Below, in pieces: positions 11,563 through 23,230 of a stretch of 64,000 nt of DNA. The stretch comes from Lycorma delicatula (Eukaryota > Arthropoda > Insecta > Hemiptera > Fulgoridae). Position numbers and translations under genes: made by a program. The DNA is taken from assembly GCF_047948215.1 (NCBI RefSeq), contig NC_134456.1, forward strand, positions 53,475,459 through 53,539,458, read 5' to 3'. Numbering within the stretch: the stretch's first letter is position 1; every line of letters starts with the position of its first letter. Under the pieces are notes generated by a model. That model did no database searches. It worked only from the letters and a program-made list of their open reading frames with translations, and had not been told where the DNA came from.

Positions 11563-12117
11563 TCATTTACATTTAGGCACGTTGTAGTATTAAAATATCT
11601 ACTCCTTAGTGTCTCAATTATTTGTCTAGAATGGGGCCTCGTATTCGGCAATCGAATATACGAATGGTAAGAATGTTTTCCTAAGCGTCTTTGCTAATGA
11701 GTTTGTCGATGTGTTAGTTTTTCAGTGGTTCTTTATAATGCTTTTACTTTAGCTGGGATATTTTCCAACTACTCTCAGAAATCAAATATCTATCAAGATG
11801 GTACCATTGATAAAATCAAATATAAAGTACACAGGTGTTTTTTAAGTTGTAATCAGTTTGTATTGTAACAGGACGAAAAATAAATGAAAACGATAGAAAA
11901 GCGTTTTTAGTGGGGACACTGCCCTAGTTATATTTTTAAATCTGTATATTTTATCTCTTCCGTTAATCGAACAATGAGTGTTTCATTCAAATCGGATGAG
12001 TACGTCTTATATTATAAAGTAAAATACTCATTGATAAAAATTACAGTCTCATTTGTAAATGACATAATTGGTATTAGGAAAACAGAACTTCTCGAAAATA
12101 TTTTCTCAAACGTGGTA
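11563..12117. other. no gene seen
   Basis: AT-rich spacer between two inverted-repeat elements, without coding or RNA signals that I can recognise. Confidence 0.55.
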
Positions 12118-12510
12118 CCGCTGATATATTAAATGAATAAATTAACAATTAATATATTCAACCTTACCAGCACGTTGATTTGTACTCTAGATCTTTCGGG
12201 TTACTTCGAAGTCATCATCAGGAGTTAAAATTAATACATTTAAAGTCAAAAGTTTAAGAAATCATAGTTAAAATTTAAAGAGAGTCATGAATGTTCCGGT
12301 CCTACTAGTACACTCTTTGAGTATTTTGAGTATACTAGTAGGACCGAAACAGTCATGACTAAATTTTAACTATAATTTTTTAACCTTTAACTTTATTAAT
12401 TTTAACTCCTGATGATGGCTTCCAAGTAAGCCGAAAGATCTAGAGTACATATCAACGTGCTGGTAAAGTGGATTATATTAACTGTTAATTTATTCCCTAA
12501 AATATCAGTG
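12118..12510. mobile_element. near-perfect palindromic MITE, about 393 bp
   Basis: Almost the whole segment is one hairpin. Matching arm landmarks are CTGATATATTAAATGAATAA (12121) with the complement of TTATTCCCTAAAATATCAG (12490-12507), CCTTACCAGCACGTTGA (12162) with TCAACGTGCTGGTAAAG (12453-12469), and GGTCCTACTAGTA (12300-12312) with TACTAGTAGGACC (12333-12345). The loop is about 20 bases around CTCTTTGAGTATTTTGAG. TA flanks both ends (12116-12117 and 12511-12512), which fits a Tc1/mariner-type target duplication. No coding capacity. Confidence 0.8.
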
Positions 12511-12782
12511 ATAAATATTTCAATTTTTTAACATAAAGTTGAAGTTATTCTAATAACAAAAACTAACATTTATTTATTCTTAAGAACAACCATAAAGGAT
12601 GCTGACTTACAATCATGGAATCATAACTAGTGGAACCTCCATTGTTAACTAAAGAATTATTGTAGTGATAACCTGAAATCATGTACCATGGAATCATAGA
12701 AGACTTCAGATAATACACATATACACAATTCAGTATTGCCTTTCACGATAGTAGATACTCGTTTATCTACATTCTTTTTCTG

Positions 12783-12940
12783 ATTTTAATAATTATTTAT
12801 AATATTATTTTTATTATATTATTTTAAATAATTTTTATTATTTATTATTTTAAATTTTTTAATTTATTATTTATTAATAATTTTTATTATTATTATTTTT
12901 TTTTTTTAATTATTTTTATTTTTCTGATTTTTTTCCTTTA
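12783..12940. repeat. AT low-complexity tract
   Basis: Runs of ATTATT/TTTTAAT with almost no G or C. Confidence 0.85.
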
Positions 12941-15329
12941 CATTTCTTGCAAAACACTTTTTTAAAGCAATGTAATTTCATACCTACCTATATTGTAAAA
13001 GGGAATAAAAATAAAGCAAACAGATTTTATAAGAAATACAATTAAAAAATAACAATAAAACCTATACATAAAAAACAATAAAAAGTTAAAAAGTAATTAA
13101 TGTTTCTACTATTCATTGTATTTTGACTTTCTGAAATGATCACTAAATTAAGGGTAAGTAATATTGGTAGCTGTTTTTAATTTGGCGCCTTGTTCAAAAA
13201 ATACTAAATTTAAATATAAAGTGTTTCATTTTTACAGAATTTTTTTTAAATCGGTTTCGTTTTTATAACAATTTTTATTTTATTTAATGTTTTTTTAATC
13301 TTTAATTGTGAACTCAGCAATGCATTTACATAAAGCTTTTCTGCCAAATATTTCCAGCTATTAAATCTACTGTAAAACTTTTAAAGTTTAAGTATCAAAT
13401 TTTTTTAAAAATAACTTACAAGAAATTTCCAGCATAATAAATATATACTAGAAAATTATTATACATGAAATAAATGTTATATTATGATCTTTTAAAAGTT
13501 CTAAGAAACGTTTTTGACAAAGAAACAGTAATCATTACTAAAACATTTAAGTGGAAGGATTTCGCAATCGGGTTAAGTTGGTTCAAACTATTTTTTAGTT
13601 TCAACCAAACACTGCCAGAAAAATATATTTACTATATATATATATATATACATATAAATTATATTTACACACATATATATATAACTTAAATTATAAACTG
13701 GATTATTATATTATTATATTAAACTGGATATTATATACTGGATTGTCAATCCTTAAGTTTTTAATGTTATACTTCTTTTTAAGTATTTGAACCTTTCATA
13801 AATAAGTAAACGTAAAGGAGGCGAATCACATTTTTATCATCATTCCTTACTCTTTAGGAATATAACTTTCTAGAACTTCTAACTTTCTTTATAACTAGGG
13901 AAAGTTATAAATTTCTTTCTAACTTCTGATTCATCAACAATTACTTAGTTCAATTCTAAAAATCAGATTACTGTTGTAGTTTCCAATTTTCTTTTAATAG
14001 TAAGAAAAGGGATTATTTTTTATAATTTTGTTAGTAGATAAATTATATTTATTAACTATAACGTACTGTTTTTAAAGATGTAAAACAGTTTTCTTAAACC
14101 GATTACAGTGTTTCATACCGTGACGTGTTCTGTACATTACGGTTTAAAAAATATTTTATATTAATTATATAAAACTATCTATGGATATGATTCGTTTGAA
14201 AAGATGAAAAACATACAGAATTCAGATCATTGAGCGGAATAGTCTGTTGTGAAAGGAACTGCTTTTGCAGTTAGGAAATAAAATAGACCTAAAAGATATT
14301 TTATTAGTAAAGCCTAATCTAGGCAGTAAAATCAATATTTCCAGTATTATGTCAAGATCCAAATCTAATTTACCATTTAGGCCTTTTATTTTGTTTAAGG
14401 AATTCTAGAAAAATTATATAAAACAAAGTAAATTAGTTAAATTTAATTCAATTATGCAACAAAATGGATTGACTGAGGGCTGAAAATGAAGAGGTCAATG
14501 ACTTAGAATATAAGAAAGAGAAAAGTTGTAGTAAGTTATCTAATTACTTTTAATATGAATCCTTACATTAAGTTTTAATTAATATAATTATTGCTGCATG
14601 AAAACTAATTTAATTATTTTTGTAAACCTATTCAAATAATAATTTTATTTATTTTTAAATTTTAATTAACTTTTAACTTCATGTTAATTAAGTGTTTTTT
14701 TTTTGTTAGTAATGAAGTATTTGTGTGTTGAAATTTAAAAAAAAAAATTTTTGTAGACTAGGCGTACATTTAAGTCAACAAAGATTTTTCAAAGAGAGTT
14801 AGATCATCAAAATTTTCTAAAAACACTTAATTGAAGTACTAACCTATATCATAAGAATATTTTTTAATAATTTAATCTAAAATCAGATGCGTCATTCATG
14901 TATAATGAGTATGCGTGAAAACAAATAAATAATTAGACAATAATTCATTCTTACATTAAGCCGATATTCGCTAGTTTATGGAAAAAAAACTAGATATAAA
15001 ATTGTCTTTAGGTAATCAAATGGATTATTTGAAAGATTCTGAGTTGACTTTGATTAAGCTTAGAATATAAAAAAAAATTATCCTTCTTCATTATATCATA
15101 TGATAGATTTATGTCATTTTACTGAAGAAAATTACTAATAATTAAAATGTTTTAAACATATATTTCAAAATTAATGTTCCATAAGACTATAAAAAACTAT
15201 GTTCCGTAAGACTATAAAAAGACTATAATATAGTTATTAAAATAATGTAGTAAAATAGTTTATACTATTAAATAGAGCCTTAAATAGAGTGGAGGTAGAT
15301 TTCACTGGTATTAAGTTGGAGATAAAAAA
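12941..15329. other. AT-rich stretch, no gene seen
   Basis: Unstructured AT-rich DNA with an AT-dinucleotide patch at 13636-13682. The open stretch at 13474-13689 runs into that patch and is not credible as a gene. A short direct repeat (ATAAGACTATAAAAA near 15180 and 15205) is the only other structure noted. Confidence 0.6.
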
Positions 15330-16062
15330 GATTTCCCCTTAAAGTTAAGAAAAACTTCAAATTTACTCAATACGACAATGATTTCCTGTGAAAAAAAGTT
15401 TCACATATTTAGCATATGACAAGCCCCATCTTCTTACAATTCCAGCAACATTTTGGTCATCCCTTACCGTAAGAGTTGATCACATCAAAAATTGTTTAAG
15501 ACCAAAGTTTTAGGTAATCTTGAAAAGACTAAGGACCCCTTTAAACTGATTCGATACTGTGCTTATTAATTGAGATAGATTTTTTTGTTTTCAAAAACCA
15601 ATTTTTTCCACCCTCTTGGCCAATGGTTGGTAATATCAAAAAACTTTACTTAGGTAGGTTTTAGGCCCTTATTCAAAGTACAGTAAGAACTTTAAACGAA
15701 TTCGATATTTTACTTAATAAGAAACTTACAGCGATATTTTGTCGTTTTTTTTTCGAAAAGCCTTCCATTTCTACCCCCATAGTCCGATATCGACTGTTAA
15801 CCAGCTCTACCGAAATTTTGGGACGATTTATTTTTAAAGAACAATTTAAAAGTGATTGGCGCAAAATTACGGCAGTTATTGTGTCCACAAAAAAGTGAAA
15901 TATATATAATAATATATAAATGTACATATAAACGTTTGAGCTGACGGTGGTTTTTGGGTCTGGGGCGGTGTGAAACGCGAAGATATGTCGAAATTTTCCA
16001 GAAGTCGAATCATGGAACCCTTTACAATAGGTACCTTTCTTAAGAAATCTACCTAAAATTAC
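15330..16062. repeat. interspersed repeat made of degenerate ~165-bp direct modules
   Basis: At least two successive modules align. The first has AAAAATTGTTTAAGACC (about 15487) ... TTTAAACTGATTCGATACTG (about 15540) ... TTATTAA, TTTTTTGTTTTCAAAAA and CCACCCTCTTGGCC. The second has AAAAACTTTACTTAGG (about 15638) ... TTTAAACGAATTCGATATT (about 15692) ... TTAATAA, GTCGTTTTTTTTTCGAAAA and CTACCCCCATAGTCC. A partial third module precedes them, ending at the ATCCCTTACCGTAAG near 15460. After the modules comes a different GC-richer end (GGGTCTGGGGCGGTGTG near 15957). No protein frame. It looks like a transposon or satellite-derived repeat; I cannot name the family. Confidence 0.6.
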
Positions 16063-17115
16063 GCCAACAATTTAACTTCCGATTTGTAGTCGACATAAAA
16101 ATGTCGAAATTTAAGTAATAATTTTTTCAGTGCAGATTTTTTATATTTTATTTTACATGTTTTAGATTTATTTTTAATTTTAAAAATGAACAGACTTATA
16201 AATAGAAAAGTGCCGAACGTATGAAAACAAGCCGTTCTCAAGAAAAGCAAAGGTGATTCCCATATCCCACGCACAAGCTTCAAGCTTATGTAACGATATC
16301 AAGCAGAAAAAAAAACTTGCATCTTCACAAAACAAAGAATATTAATGAGGAAAAATTATGAATATTGGTTGCTGTCGAGCGTCTAATGTTTGCTCAATAG
16401 CGAACACATTTTCCTACTGGGTGAAATATCTACAAGAGAATTCTTTTGAATTCTTTGTATTCCACAGAAAATCCTTTCTGGAATACGGTAGTGTTGAATT
16501 ATTTTTTAAAGTTATTGAACTAACTTCCCCTCAAGAACGCTTAGAATATGACAATAAAGAATCAGCGTATACACACCATCTCATTATAGCAATTCAATAC
16601 TAAATAATGGTGGAAAAAAACATGTAATATATCTTAAAATTATTTATATGAGTAACTTTGATATTGTAATCTTTTATGTAAAACGATTTTCCACTTAAAT
16701 AATGTGAAAAAGGACCGCCAGAGAAATTTCGTCTAGAAAATTAAAATGAATACTTATTTTGTGAAAAAATTGGAACTCGCATAAAAATAGAAATTATGTC
16801 GGATCGAATATTGAAATCATTATAATGAAAAAAAAAATTATAGAAATAAATAAAAAGGAAATCTGATGATCAATATAAAAAGTCATTTTTGGAAAATTTT
16901 AATTGAATATCGGTAATTTTATTCTTTTAGAGCAATGAAATTACGAGATATAAAAATAAAAAATGTCCAACCTTTTTTCTCAAGTTTATCAATATGGATT
17001 GAAATATTACATGAAAAATTTAAAAAACATATTATTTAGAATTCGTTAAGAATTCATTTTATTTTAATTTTGATCTTTCAGCTATTTGTTATAGATAAGC
17101 TATGCTGTCATAATT
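16063..17115. other. no confirmed gene
   Basis: The open stretches at 16059-16283 (minus) and 16358-16603 (plus, 81 codons) lack recognisable domains. The latter starts MNIGCCRASNVCSIANTFSY and has better amino-acid balance than most of the window, but I see no promoter or splice support. The rest is AT-rich. Confidence 0.5.
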
Positions 17116-17131
17116 GTTTGGTAACATGTTT

Positions 17132-17408
17132 TTTTCTCCCAAATCGGATTCCACAGTGTAGTATAACACAAACCGGGGGAGTGTCCTTTTACTCTAACAA
17201 CCCGGCTGGATCTTAACTATTAACCCTGCCTCTAACATCCAGAGTAGGGTTACCAGGCCCGACTAAGTCGTTCCTGTTCTCCCACTCTAGAAGCCGGGAC
17301 TCGGTCTTTATGTGTTGTTTGCATCAAACGAGAACACCCAAAAGAGCATCCTCGCCGAGACTACGGTCTTTTCTACAGGAGGACAAGAAAGTCCCCGTGC
17401 CTCATCAT
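17132..17408 (-). mobile_element. R1-type LINE 3' end fragment, antisense, with target-site duplication
   Basis: This GC-rich island is the reverse complement of the 3' region of the LINE at 26938-28229. Shared landmarks, read here on plus, include GGGGGAGTGTCCTTTTACT (17176), CCAGAGTAGG (17239), GGGACTCGGTCT (17296) and AAGTCCCCGTGCCTCATC (17389). The element's A-rich tail faces left (T-run at 17129-17135). It is flanked by GTTTGGTAACATGTTT (17116-17131) and GTTTGGCAACATGTTT (17409-17424), a 16-bp duplication with one mismatch. Only the 3' UTR is present, as expected from severe 5' truncation during reverse transcription. Confidence 0.85.
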
Positions 17409-17424
17409 GTTTGGCAACATGTTT

Positions 17425-20400
17425 TGTAGACTTATAACTTTGTAAACTTTTAAATTAACTACTGCTGTAAGTAGAATGCTACTAATCGGAAAAATTTTAT
17501 TTCACCAAAAAGAGTTTCAAACAAACTTTTTTAAGAAATTTAAATAAGTTAACAAATAAACTCTCTTAATTTTTTTTTATTAAAATAAAATTGAAATGAG
17601 AAAATGACAAAAATATACTGTCAGTCATATTTTTCAAACTCTTTACAACCTAAGATTATCCAATCCAAAGAATAAATCAAACTATGAATTTCACTGAAAA
17701 CGAATTAACCGTCCATTAGTGAATTACTGAATAAACAGAGAAAAACTTTCGTGTTATTTAATAATATTTATATATTTTTAAAACATTTGTATTTACATTA
17801 CATAGAAAAACCAAATAACTTATATCGGAAAATGTCAGATAGTCTCAGAAGTTAAGACTACAGAAAAGTAAAATTACAGTCAATATATTTGTCTTTTGAA
17901 AACATTCAGTAGCGTAGAATAATAAAACCGCTCTAAAGTTTAAAGAAAATGTAGTTGAAACATACGTAAAAAATTGCTATTTTTAATTTTTATCAGACTC
18001 GATTAATTTTATTACGTTAAAGATGAAAAAATAATGCTCAATGAATAACATAATATTTACATGTGCTTACCCAGAGTTTATCTGAGTAGAACGAACAGTT
18101 CAAGATTTCAAGTAAAACTTTTATGCGTACTAATCACCCAAAAAGAAAGAAAGATGTTTTTTTTTAATAATATTGTCACTAAGTTACTGAGAATTAATTA
18201 TTAAATATGGTGGGCTTGTTAAAAGCTTTACAGTTTTACTGTATTTAATTATTATTTTATGTACTTAATTAATATTTAAGTAATTAATCAAAGCATTGCA
18301 ACATTATTGCATTGATTAATATCAAAACCATTACCTTAGTTTACTTCATCGCATTCGTCGAGTACTAAAGAAAATAAGTAATAAATTATGTGGGTTCCTG
18401 GATACCCGAGTTGAATTTTTGTATTAATAGAAAGAACCACAGTTCGTTTTCGTTCCTTCTATAAATAAAAATAAATTGTAAAATAATTTTGGAATGTAAT
18501 ATTTAAATATATACGGATGTTACGTTTAAAAAACATATGCATTACTACGAATCATGTTGTTATTATTGCGAAAACAGGAAGGAGGACTTTTATAGAATTG
18601 AAACGGAGAGAGAGTGACGTGACCAGAGAGATACGTGAAGTGTGGTAGTAGGATGAACCCATATACTCATTAGACCCATATACTGCTACTACGCTGTTGG
18701 TAGGCAGTAGCACAGCACTAGATAACATAGGATATAAGTAGTAATACCCCACTCGTCTTGTCATGTCTTGTGAGGCAATTGAAAGTACTTGGCTGTTACG
18801 CAATTATTACTAAATTGTCTGTGAATAGAACGACTTTGTAGTCATCGCATCTTCAAATCTCTTCAGTTGTTATTATTGATGTTGTTATTTTTATTGTTAT
18901 TGTATTTGATTCATTGTAAAACTAACGGCCTATTGTCTTCTAGTTGTTATCAATAATAACTTCATTATCAGAGAAAAGCATATATGTATCTATCAGAAAG
19001 ACACACACAAGGGATTCTATTACATTTTATAATATATATTTCATATTTCAAAAAAAATTCTATTTTGAAAATATTTAAGTTTTATATTTAATGAAATATA
19101 GTTAACTTTTATCAAAAGAATATTTTTATGAAGAGTTTGCTACACGTTAGTTTCCTACTTCCAAAATCATTAAAAAAAGAAATTTGAGAGTTAATGTATC
19201 TGGGTTATGAATTAAAAATGCAATAATAGATTACCGAAAAACCAAATAACAAAGCAAAAACTATGTTTCCCTACTAAAGAGGAAATGTAATTTCATTACT
19301 TCTCAATGTACAGAGAGAACTGCATGAGTCTGTTATTATTATTTACTGTCCAAGTTTTTAAAGCTGTAACTCTCGTATAACATCTTAGGTACAAGAGGAC
19401 AAGTGAAATATGCTTTCTCTGTGAGTAGTAGTATTCATTAAACAATTAGTTTCTTTATGAGCAGAGTGAAGGTGTCACTTGATGGACTAACCTTTCACTT
19501 CAATAAGCTTGGCATGCTGATTTACAACGGTAAATTTAGATCGAGAAGGCTACGAGAACGGGTTCATATTTCACTTTCGGTAGTAAGTTTAGGTTGCTTG
19601 TCATTGTTGCTATGCCACTTACGAGAATGTCGCTTACAATCGTTTGATTAACGCATAATTTTGAAAATCATAAAAGAAGTAGGTGCACGTGTGTGAGACT
19701 AGGAGATACAGAAATATGTTACTTATTTTAATAGTTTTACAAAGGCTTCAGAACCAAAATACGGTCTGAAAAGCAAATCGTGGAGTTGATATTTATTGTG
19801 ACCACATTTTAATAATGATATGGGCAGTTAAATTAAAGAAAAGAATGAAAACAAAAGAAAGGGATAAAATTTGAACAAAAGTCATAGATTCAGACCTAAA
19901 AGTTGCTTTAAAAGAAGTTACAGTTCAAAACGTTAGAATTAAAATTAAATTGTAACTGTAACATGATACCTGCAGAAAATTATATCGATATATAAGAAAT
20001 GAAATTTACAGTATTAAAGGAGAATGATAGAAGGAAAGGTAAAGAAAATTTGGTAGAGGTTAGTATGACTCGAAAGGTAGATATATAAAATATAAAAAAC
20101 TTCAAAGAAACCTTTCAGGAAAAGAAATAAAAATGTATTAGTATCAAAGAAGCAAATGGAAACCTTTGTTATAGGGAGAAGAAAGATCTTAAACCTAAAA
20201 CTATAAAAGATATACACTATAAATGGGGCAAAAGTTACCTGATAAAGTATTAGACGAAGAAAACAAATTTATGACGATTCCAAATTAAATTCCATACAAC
20301 GATTAAAGTTTGAAAGAGACTTGAAAGATAAGGAAGCATTAGGGATTAAGACATATCATCTGTGTTACGACTATGTTGTCTGGGCGAAGTTGGACTGAAT

Positions 20401-20459
20401 AAACTTTAATTACAGTACGCTAATGAAGTTTAGTGGAACTTACAACCTTTAGAGTCATT
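17425..20459. other. no gene seen; one GC-richer patch
   Basis: Mostly AT-rich. A GC-richer patch at 18575-18790 contains a short repeat (CCCATATACT twice, near 18658 and 18677) and a GCTACT...AGTAGC inverted pair, and could be a promoter or untranslated exon, but no start codon or splice site is convincing. The open stretch at 19457-19651 has no recognised motif. Purine-rich DNA from about 19800 may be the eroded 5' side of the LINE that follows. Confidence 0.5.
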
Positions 20460-21390
20460 TTTAAAATATTCTTGGATTTTAAAAACAGTCTAATCGTTGC
20501 GATACCAAATCAGGAGCAGATTAAGGTGAAAACTATCGTACTATCAGTTTAACTTCTCATATATAGAAAATACTTGCTAGGATATTTTACAGGCGAATAG
20601 AACGTATGGTAGAAGTTTTAACAATAGAGGGCATTTCGGTTTGAGAAAGGGTACTAGAGAAGCTACTCTTAAATTAATTGTAAGAGTAGGGTTTCATGTA
20701 GTAACTTTTGAAAAATTGGAGAAAGCATATGATAATGTAGAATATTAAAAAAATTTGGACTTAAATATAGAAAAGAAGAGTAATTTACAATCTGTACAGG
20801 AAACAGAGAATAAAGATAAGAGTAGAAGATGAAGAAAGGCGAAATCTGATTCAGAAAGAAAATTCAAGAAGGATGTATTCTGTCCGGTTGCTTTTCAACG
20901 TGTACACAGAAAAATAAATATAGGAATTGGAACACATTTTTTAAAAGTGAAGTTTTCCGTGGAGAAAAGGTAAAATCATAAAGATTCGCTGATACTTTCT
21001 TCTTTTGGTAGACATCAAAGATGGATTAGAAAAAATTCTGGATGGTATACGTTTATTGCTAGCAGAGAAATAAAACAAAGCTAATAAAAGTTTACTGAAA
21101 GGAATATAATGATTAAATAAATACTAAGATAGGGAAATATTATACCAAGAGTCGTCAAGTACTTTTATTTTGATTGGAAAATTCAAAGGATAAATGATAT
21201 AACCTAGACATAAATAGTAGACTGGAAGCAAGGATAGCTTTCATGGAGAAAACAAGTCTGCTATCATCAAGTATAGATCTAAAAATTAGATAGAAATTTG
21301 TAAAAATATTTACATATTTATACAAGCTACAAGAAAAATTCAAAAATAAAAGATCGTAAAACAAATAGAAGAGTTAGAAATTTGTGGTAC
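20460..21390 (+). pseudogene. very decayed RTE-like LINE reverse transcriptase
   Basis: Fragments of reverse-transcriptase motifs appear in order over all three frames: ENYRTISLTSH (about 20528), KILARIFYRRIERMVEVL (about 20556), GHFGLRKGTREATLKLI (about 20630), LEKAYDNVEY (about 20717), RRMYSVRLLFNVYTEK-like sequence (about 20870), IRFADT (about 20981) in place of RYADD, and a C-terminal part resembling ARIAFMEKTSLLSSSIDLKI (about 21228). This order and the LEKAYD, LFNVY and FAD signatures fit the RTE group or a close relative among endonuclease-type LINEs. Stops and indels are frequent, so the copy is old. The 5' and 3' ends cannot be placed. Confidence 0.6.
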
Positions 21391-21714
21391 AATCTTGTTA
21401 ACAAGCAAGAGAATAATTTAAAAGGTGAACCATGAATTATGAGATCCAGGTTTAATTATAGAGAGTTGTATCGTGTTACGCGTTATAAATAATTATTACG
21501 CATTATACATTCATAAGTCTTACTCCAAAGGAAGAAAACGATTGAAATATAAATAAAACAAATTGTTGAGATTATAAATATGTCCTCGCTGAATGATTGG
21601 CGCAGGACAGAAGGAAGAGATTAGCATTAAACCAGTCAACTAATTAATATTAAAAACAAAACAAAAATGATACCTACCGACAACATTAATTTCATAAGTT
21701 TAAAAAAAAAATCT
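21391..21714. other. spacer, no gene seen
   Basis: AT-rich DNA; possibly the residual 3' part of the decayed LINE upstream. Confidence 0.5.
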
Positions 21715-22432
21715 GATGATCTCTAACGATGAATTAAAACCGGTACTGGTTCTATAACAATTGATAAATAAGAAGTATTGTGACCGCGAAAAATTTCGGT
21801 TTTCAGATTTCAACGGAAATATCCATTTTGACGAATCTCTGAATTCATTTTGACTAGTTTCGGCGTGACGTCTGTACGTACGTGCGTATGTATCTCGCAT
21901 AACTCAAAAACGATTAGCCAAAGAATGTTGAAATTTTGGATTTTGGACTGTTGTAACATCTAGTTGTGCATCTTTCCTTTTGATTGCAATCAACTGGACC
22001 AAAAGTATCCAAAAAAGCCCAAAATTCAAAGAAAATCTGGATTTTGAACTTTTTCTTCAATAAGCCCTCATTGAGAGCTTTTCATCGATATATCATATAT
22101 GGTACTTATTTTTATTAGTTCCAGAGTTATAGCCACATAAAAGTTTAATGAATGAAATATTTGGATCGTACAAGGGGAAATTAATCGTACAAGGGCACTT
22201 CGGTTCAAATCCGACTTCATTTCCTTTTTTTAACTTTTTTTTTAATTAAAACTATTCATTTTTTTTAATATTGAATTATTAACCTCTGATTGTAAACAAT
22301 TTTTTTTAAATTTTATTTTTTTTATTTAAATATATTGATTTATTAATAACCTCTGATTGTAAAAAAAGTGTATATGTAATTTAATAAGCATACAAGGAAG
22401 TCATGTGGTGTCTACATCAGATTTTATTTTAA
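21715..22432 (+). repeat. interspersed repeat, copy 1 (about 0.7 kb)
   Basis: Matches 57517-58112 in opposite orientation. Shared landmarks: AAGTATTGTGACCGCGAAAA (21771), TTCAACGGAAATATCC (21808), GACTAGTTTCGGCGTGACGT (21851), ATAACTCAAAAACGATTAGC (21899), TGTAACATCTAGTTGTGCAT (21952), TTGATTGCAATC (21979), AAGCCCTCATTGAGAGCTTT (22062) and the end AAGGAAGTCATGTGGTG...CATCAGATTTT (22394-22428). Between 22150 and 22260 this copy has extra sequence with a tRNA B-box-like GGTTCAAATCC (22204). No coding capacity. Family not named. Confidence 0.85.
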
Positions 22433-23230
22433 TGTAATACTACTACTCAAATACTATCCAAAAAAAAATTTTGTTTTTTTCTGTACAGGTTTTATATTTT
22501 TTATTTTGTTTATAAGAGTGTTATTTCATGCAATTACATGTAAGAACTGTAATGTTTTATTAGGATATTTCTTATTTACAAGATTTTACATTTGATGATA
22601 CTGTTCTCATCACGCTTTGGTCACAGTTTCCTTTACTTCTTTAAGATAAATGATCCTTACACATTTTATTTTGTTATTCATACACCTATCTATTTCTGAC
22701 ATGATCTATGCAAGGCGTGATTATTTATTGATTTGATAAAAATATTTATTTTTAGCTGCAAAAAAATATATTGTTTTAATTATTTCTTTTACATTAATTT
22801 TTATTTTACAGTGTACTTTCATTCCCAAAAAGGAAACAATGATTAATCCCAAAATGAATAATTATTTAATAAATTTAAATTTAATGATTATACTAATAAA
22901 CATATTTTTTGTTTCCTAACAAGCGATACATGATTTTAATCTGCTTTTTGCTGAAAACGAATATGAACTCAAAATCTTTCTATCACCGACCATTTTTGAA
23001 AAATGTTTTAATTAAAGGATTTAGATCATATCATAGTCCCATTTTAAGACACCATAATTAATACTGAAGAGCGAGGCTTCATGGACAAGATTATTCATGT
23101 CTGTGCAGATCAAAACATGTAGCTGAAAACACAGCTGTGTTGTTTGTACTAAGCACTGGATTTAGGAATGAATTAATTTTGTTCAGTCTTATTGCTGTAT
23201 TAAGTTTGTTAACAGTGCAGTGTTATATTG
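22433..23230. other. no gene seen
   Basis: AT-rich DNA leading into the broken gene at 23231. No inverted repeat that could mark a transposon end was found. Confidence 0.5.

Noticed and set aside
13474..13689. 71-codon plus frame
   Set aside because: Its C-terminal third is translation of an AT microsatellite.
18552..18803. 83-codon minus-strand open frame
   Set aside because: No recognisable motif and no splice or promoter support. The local GC-richer patch is recorded only as a possible untranslated region.
22204..22214. B-box-like GGTTCAAATCC considered as a tRNA gene
   Set aside because: No A box, acceptor stem or anticodon arm nearby; it lies inside a dispersed repeat.
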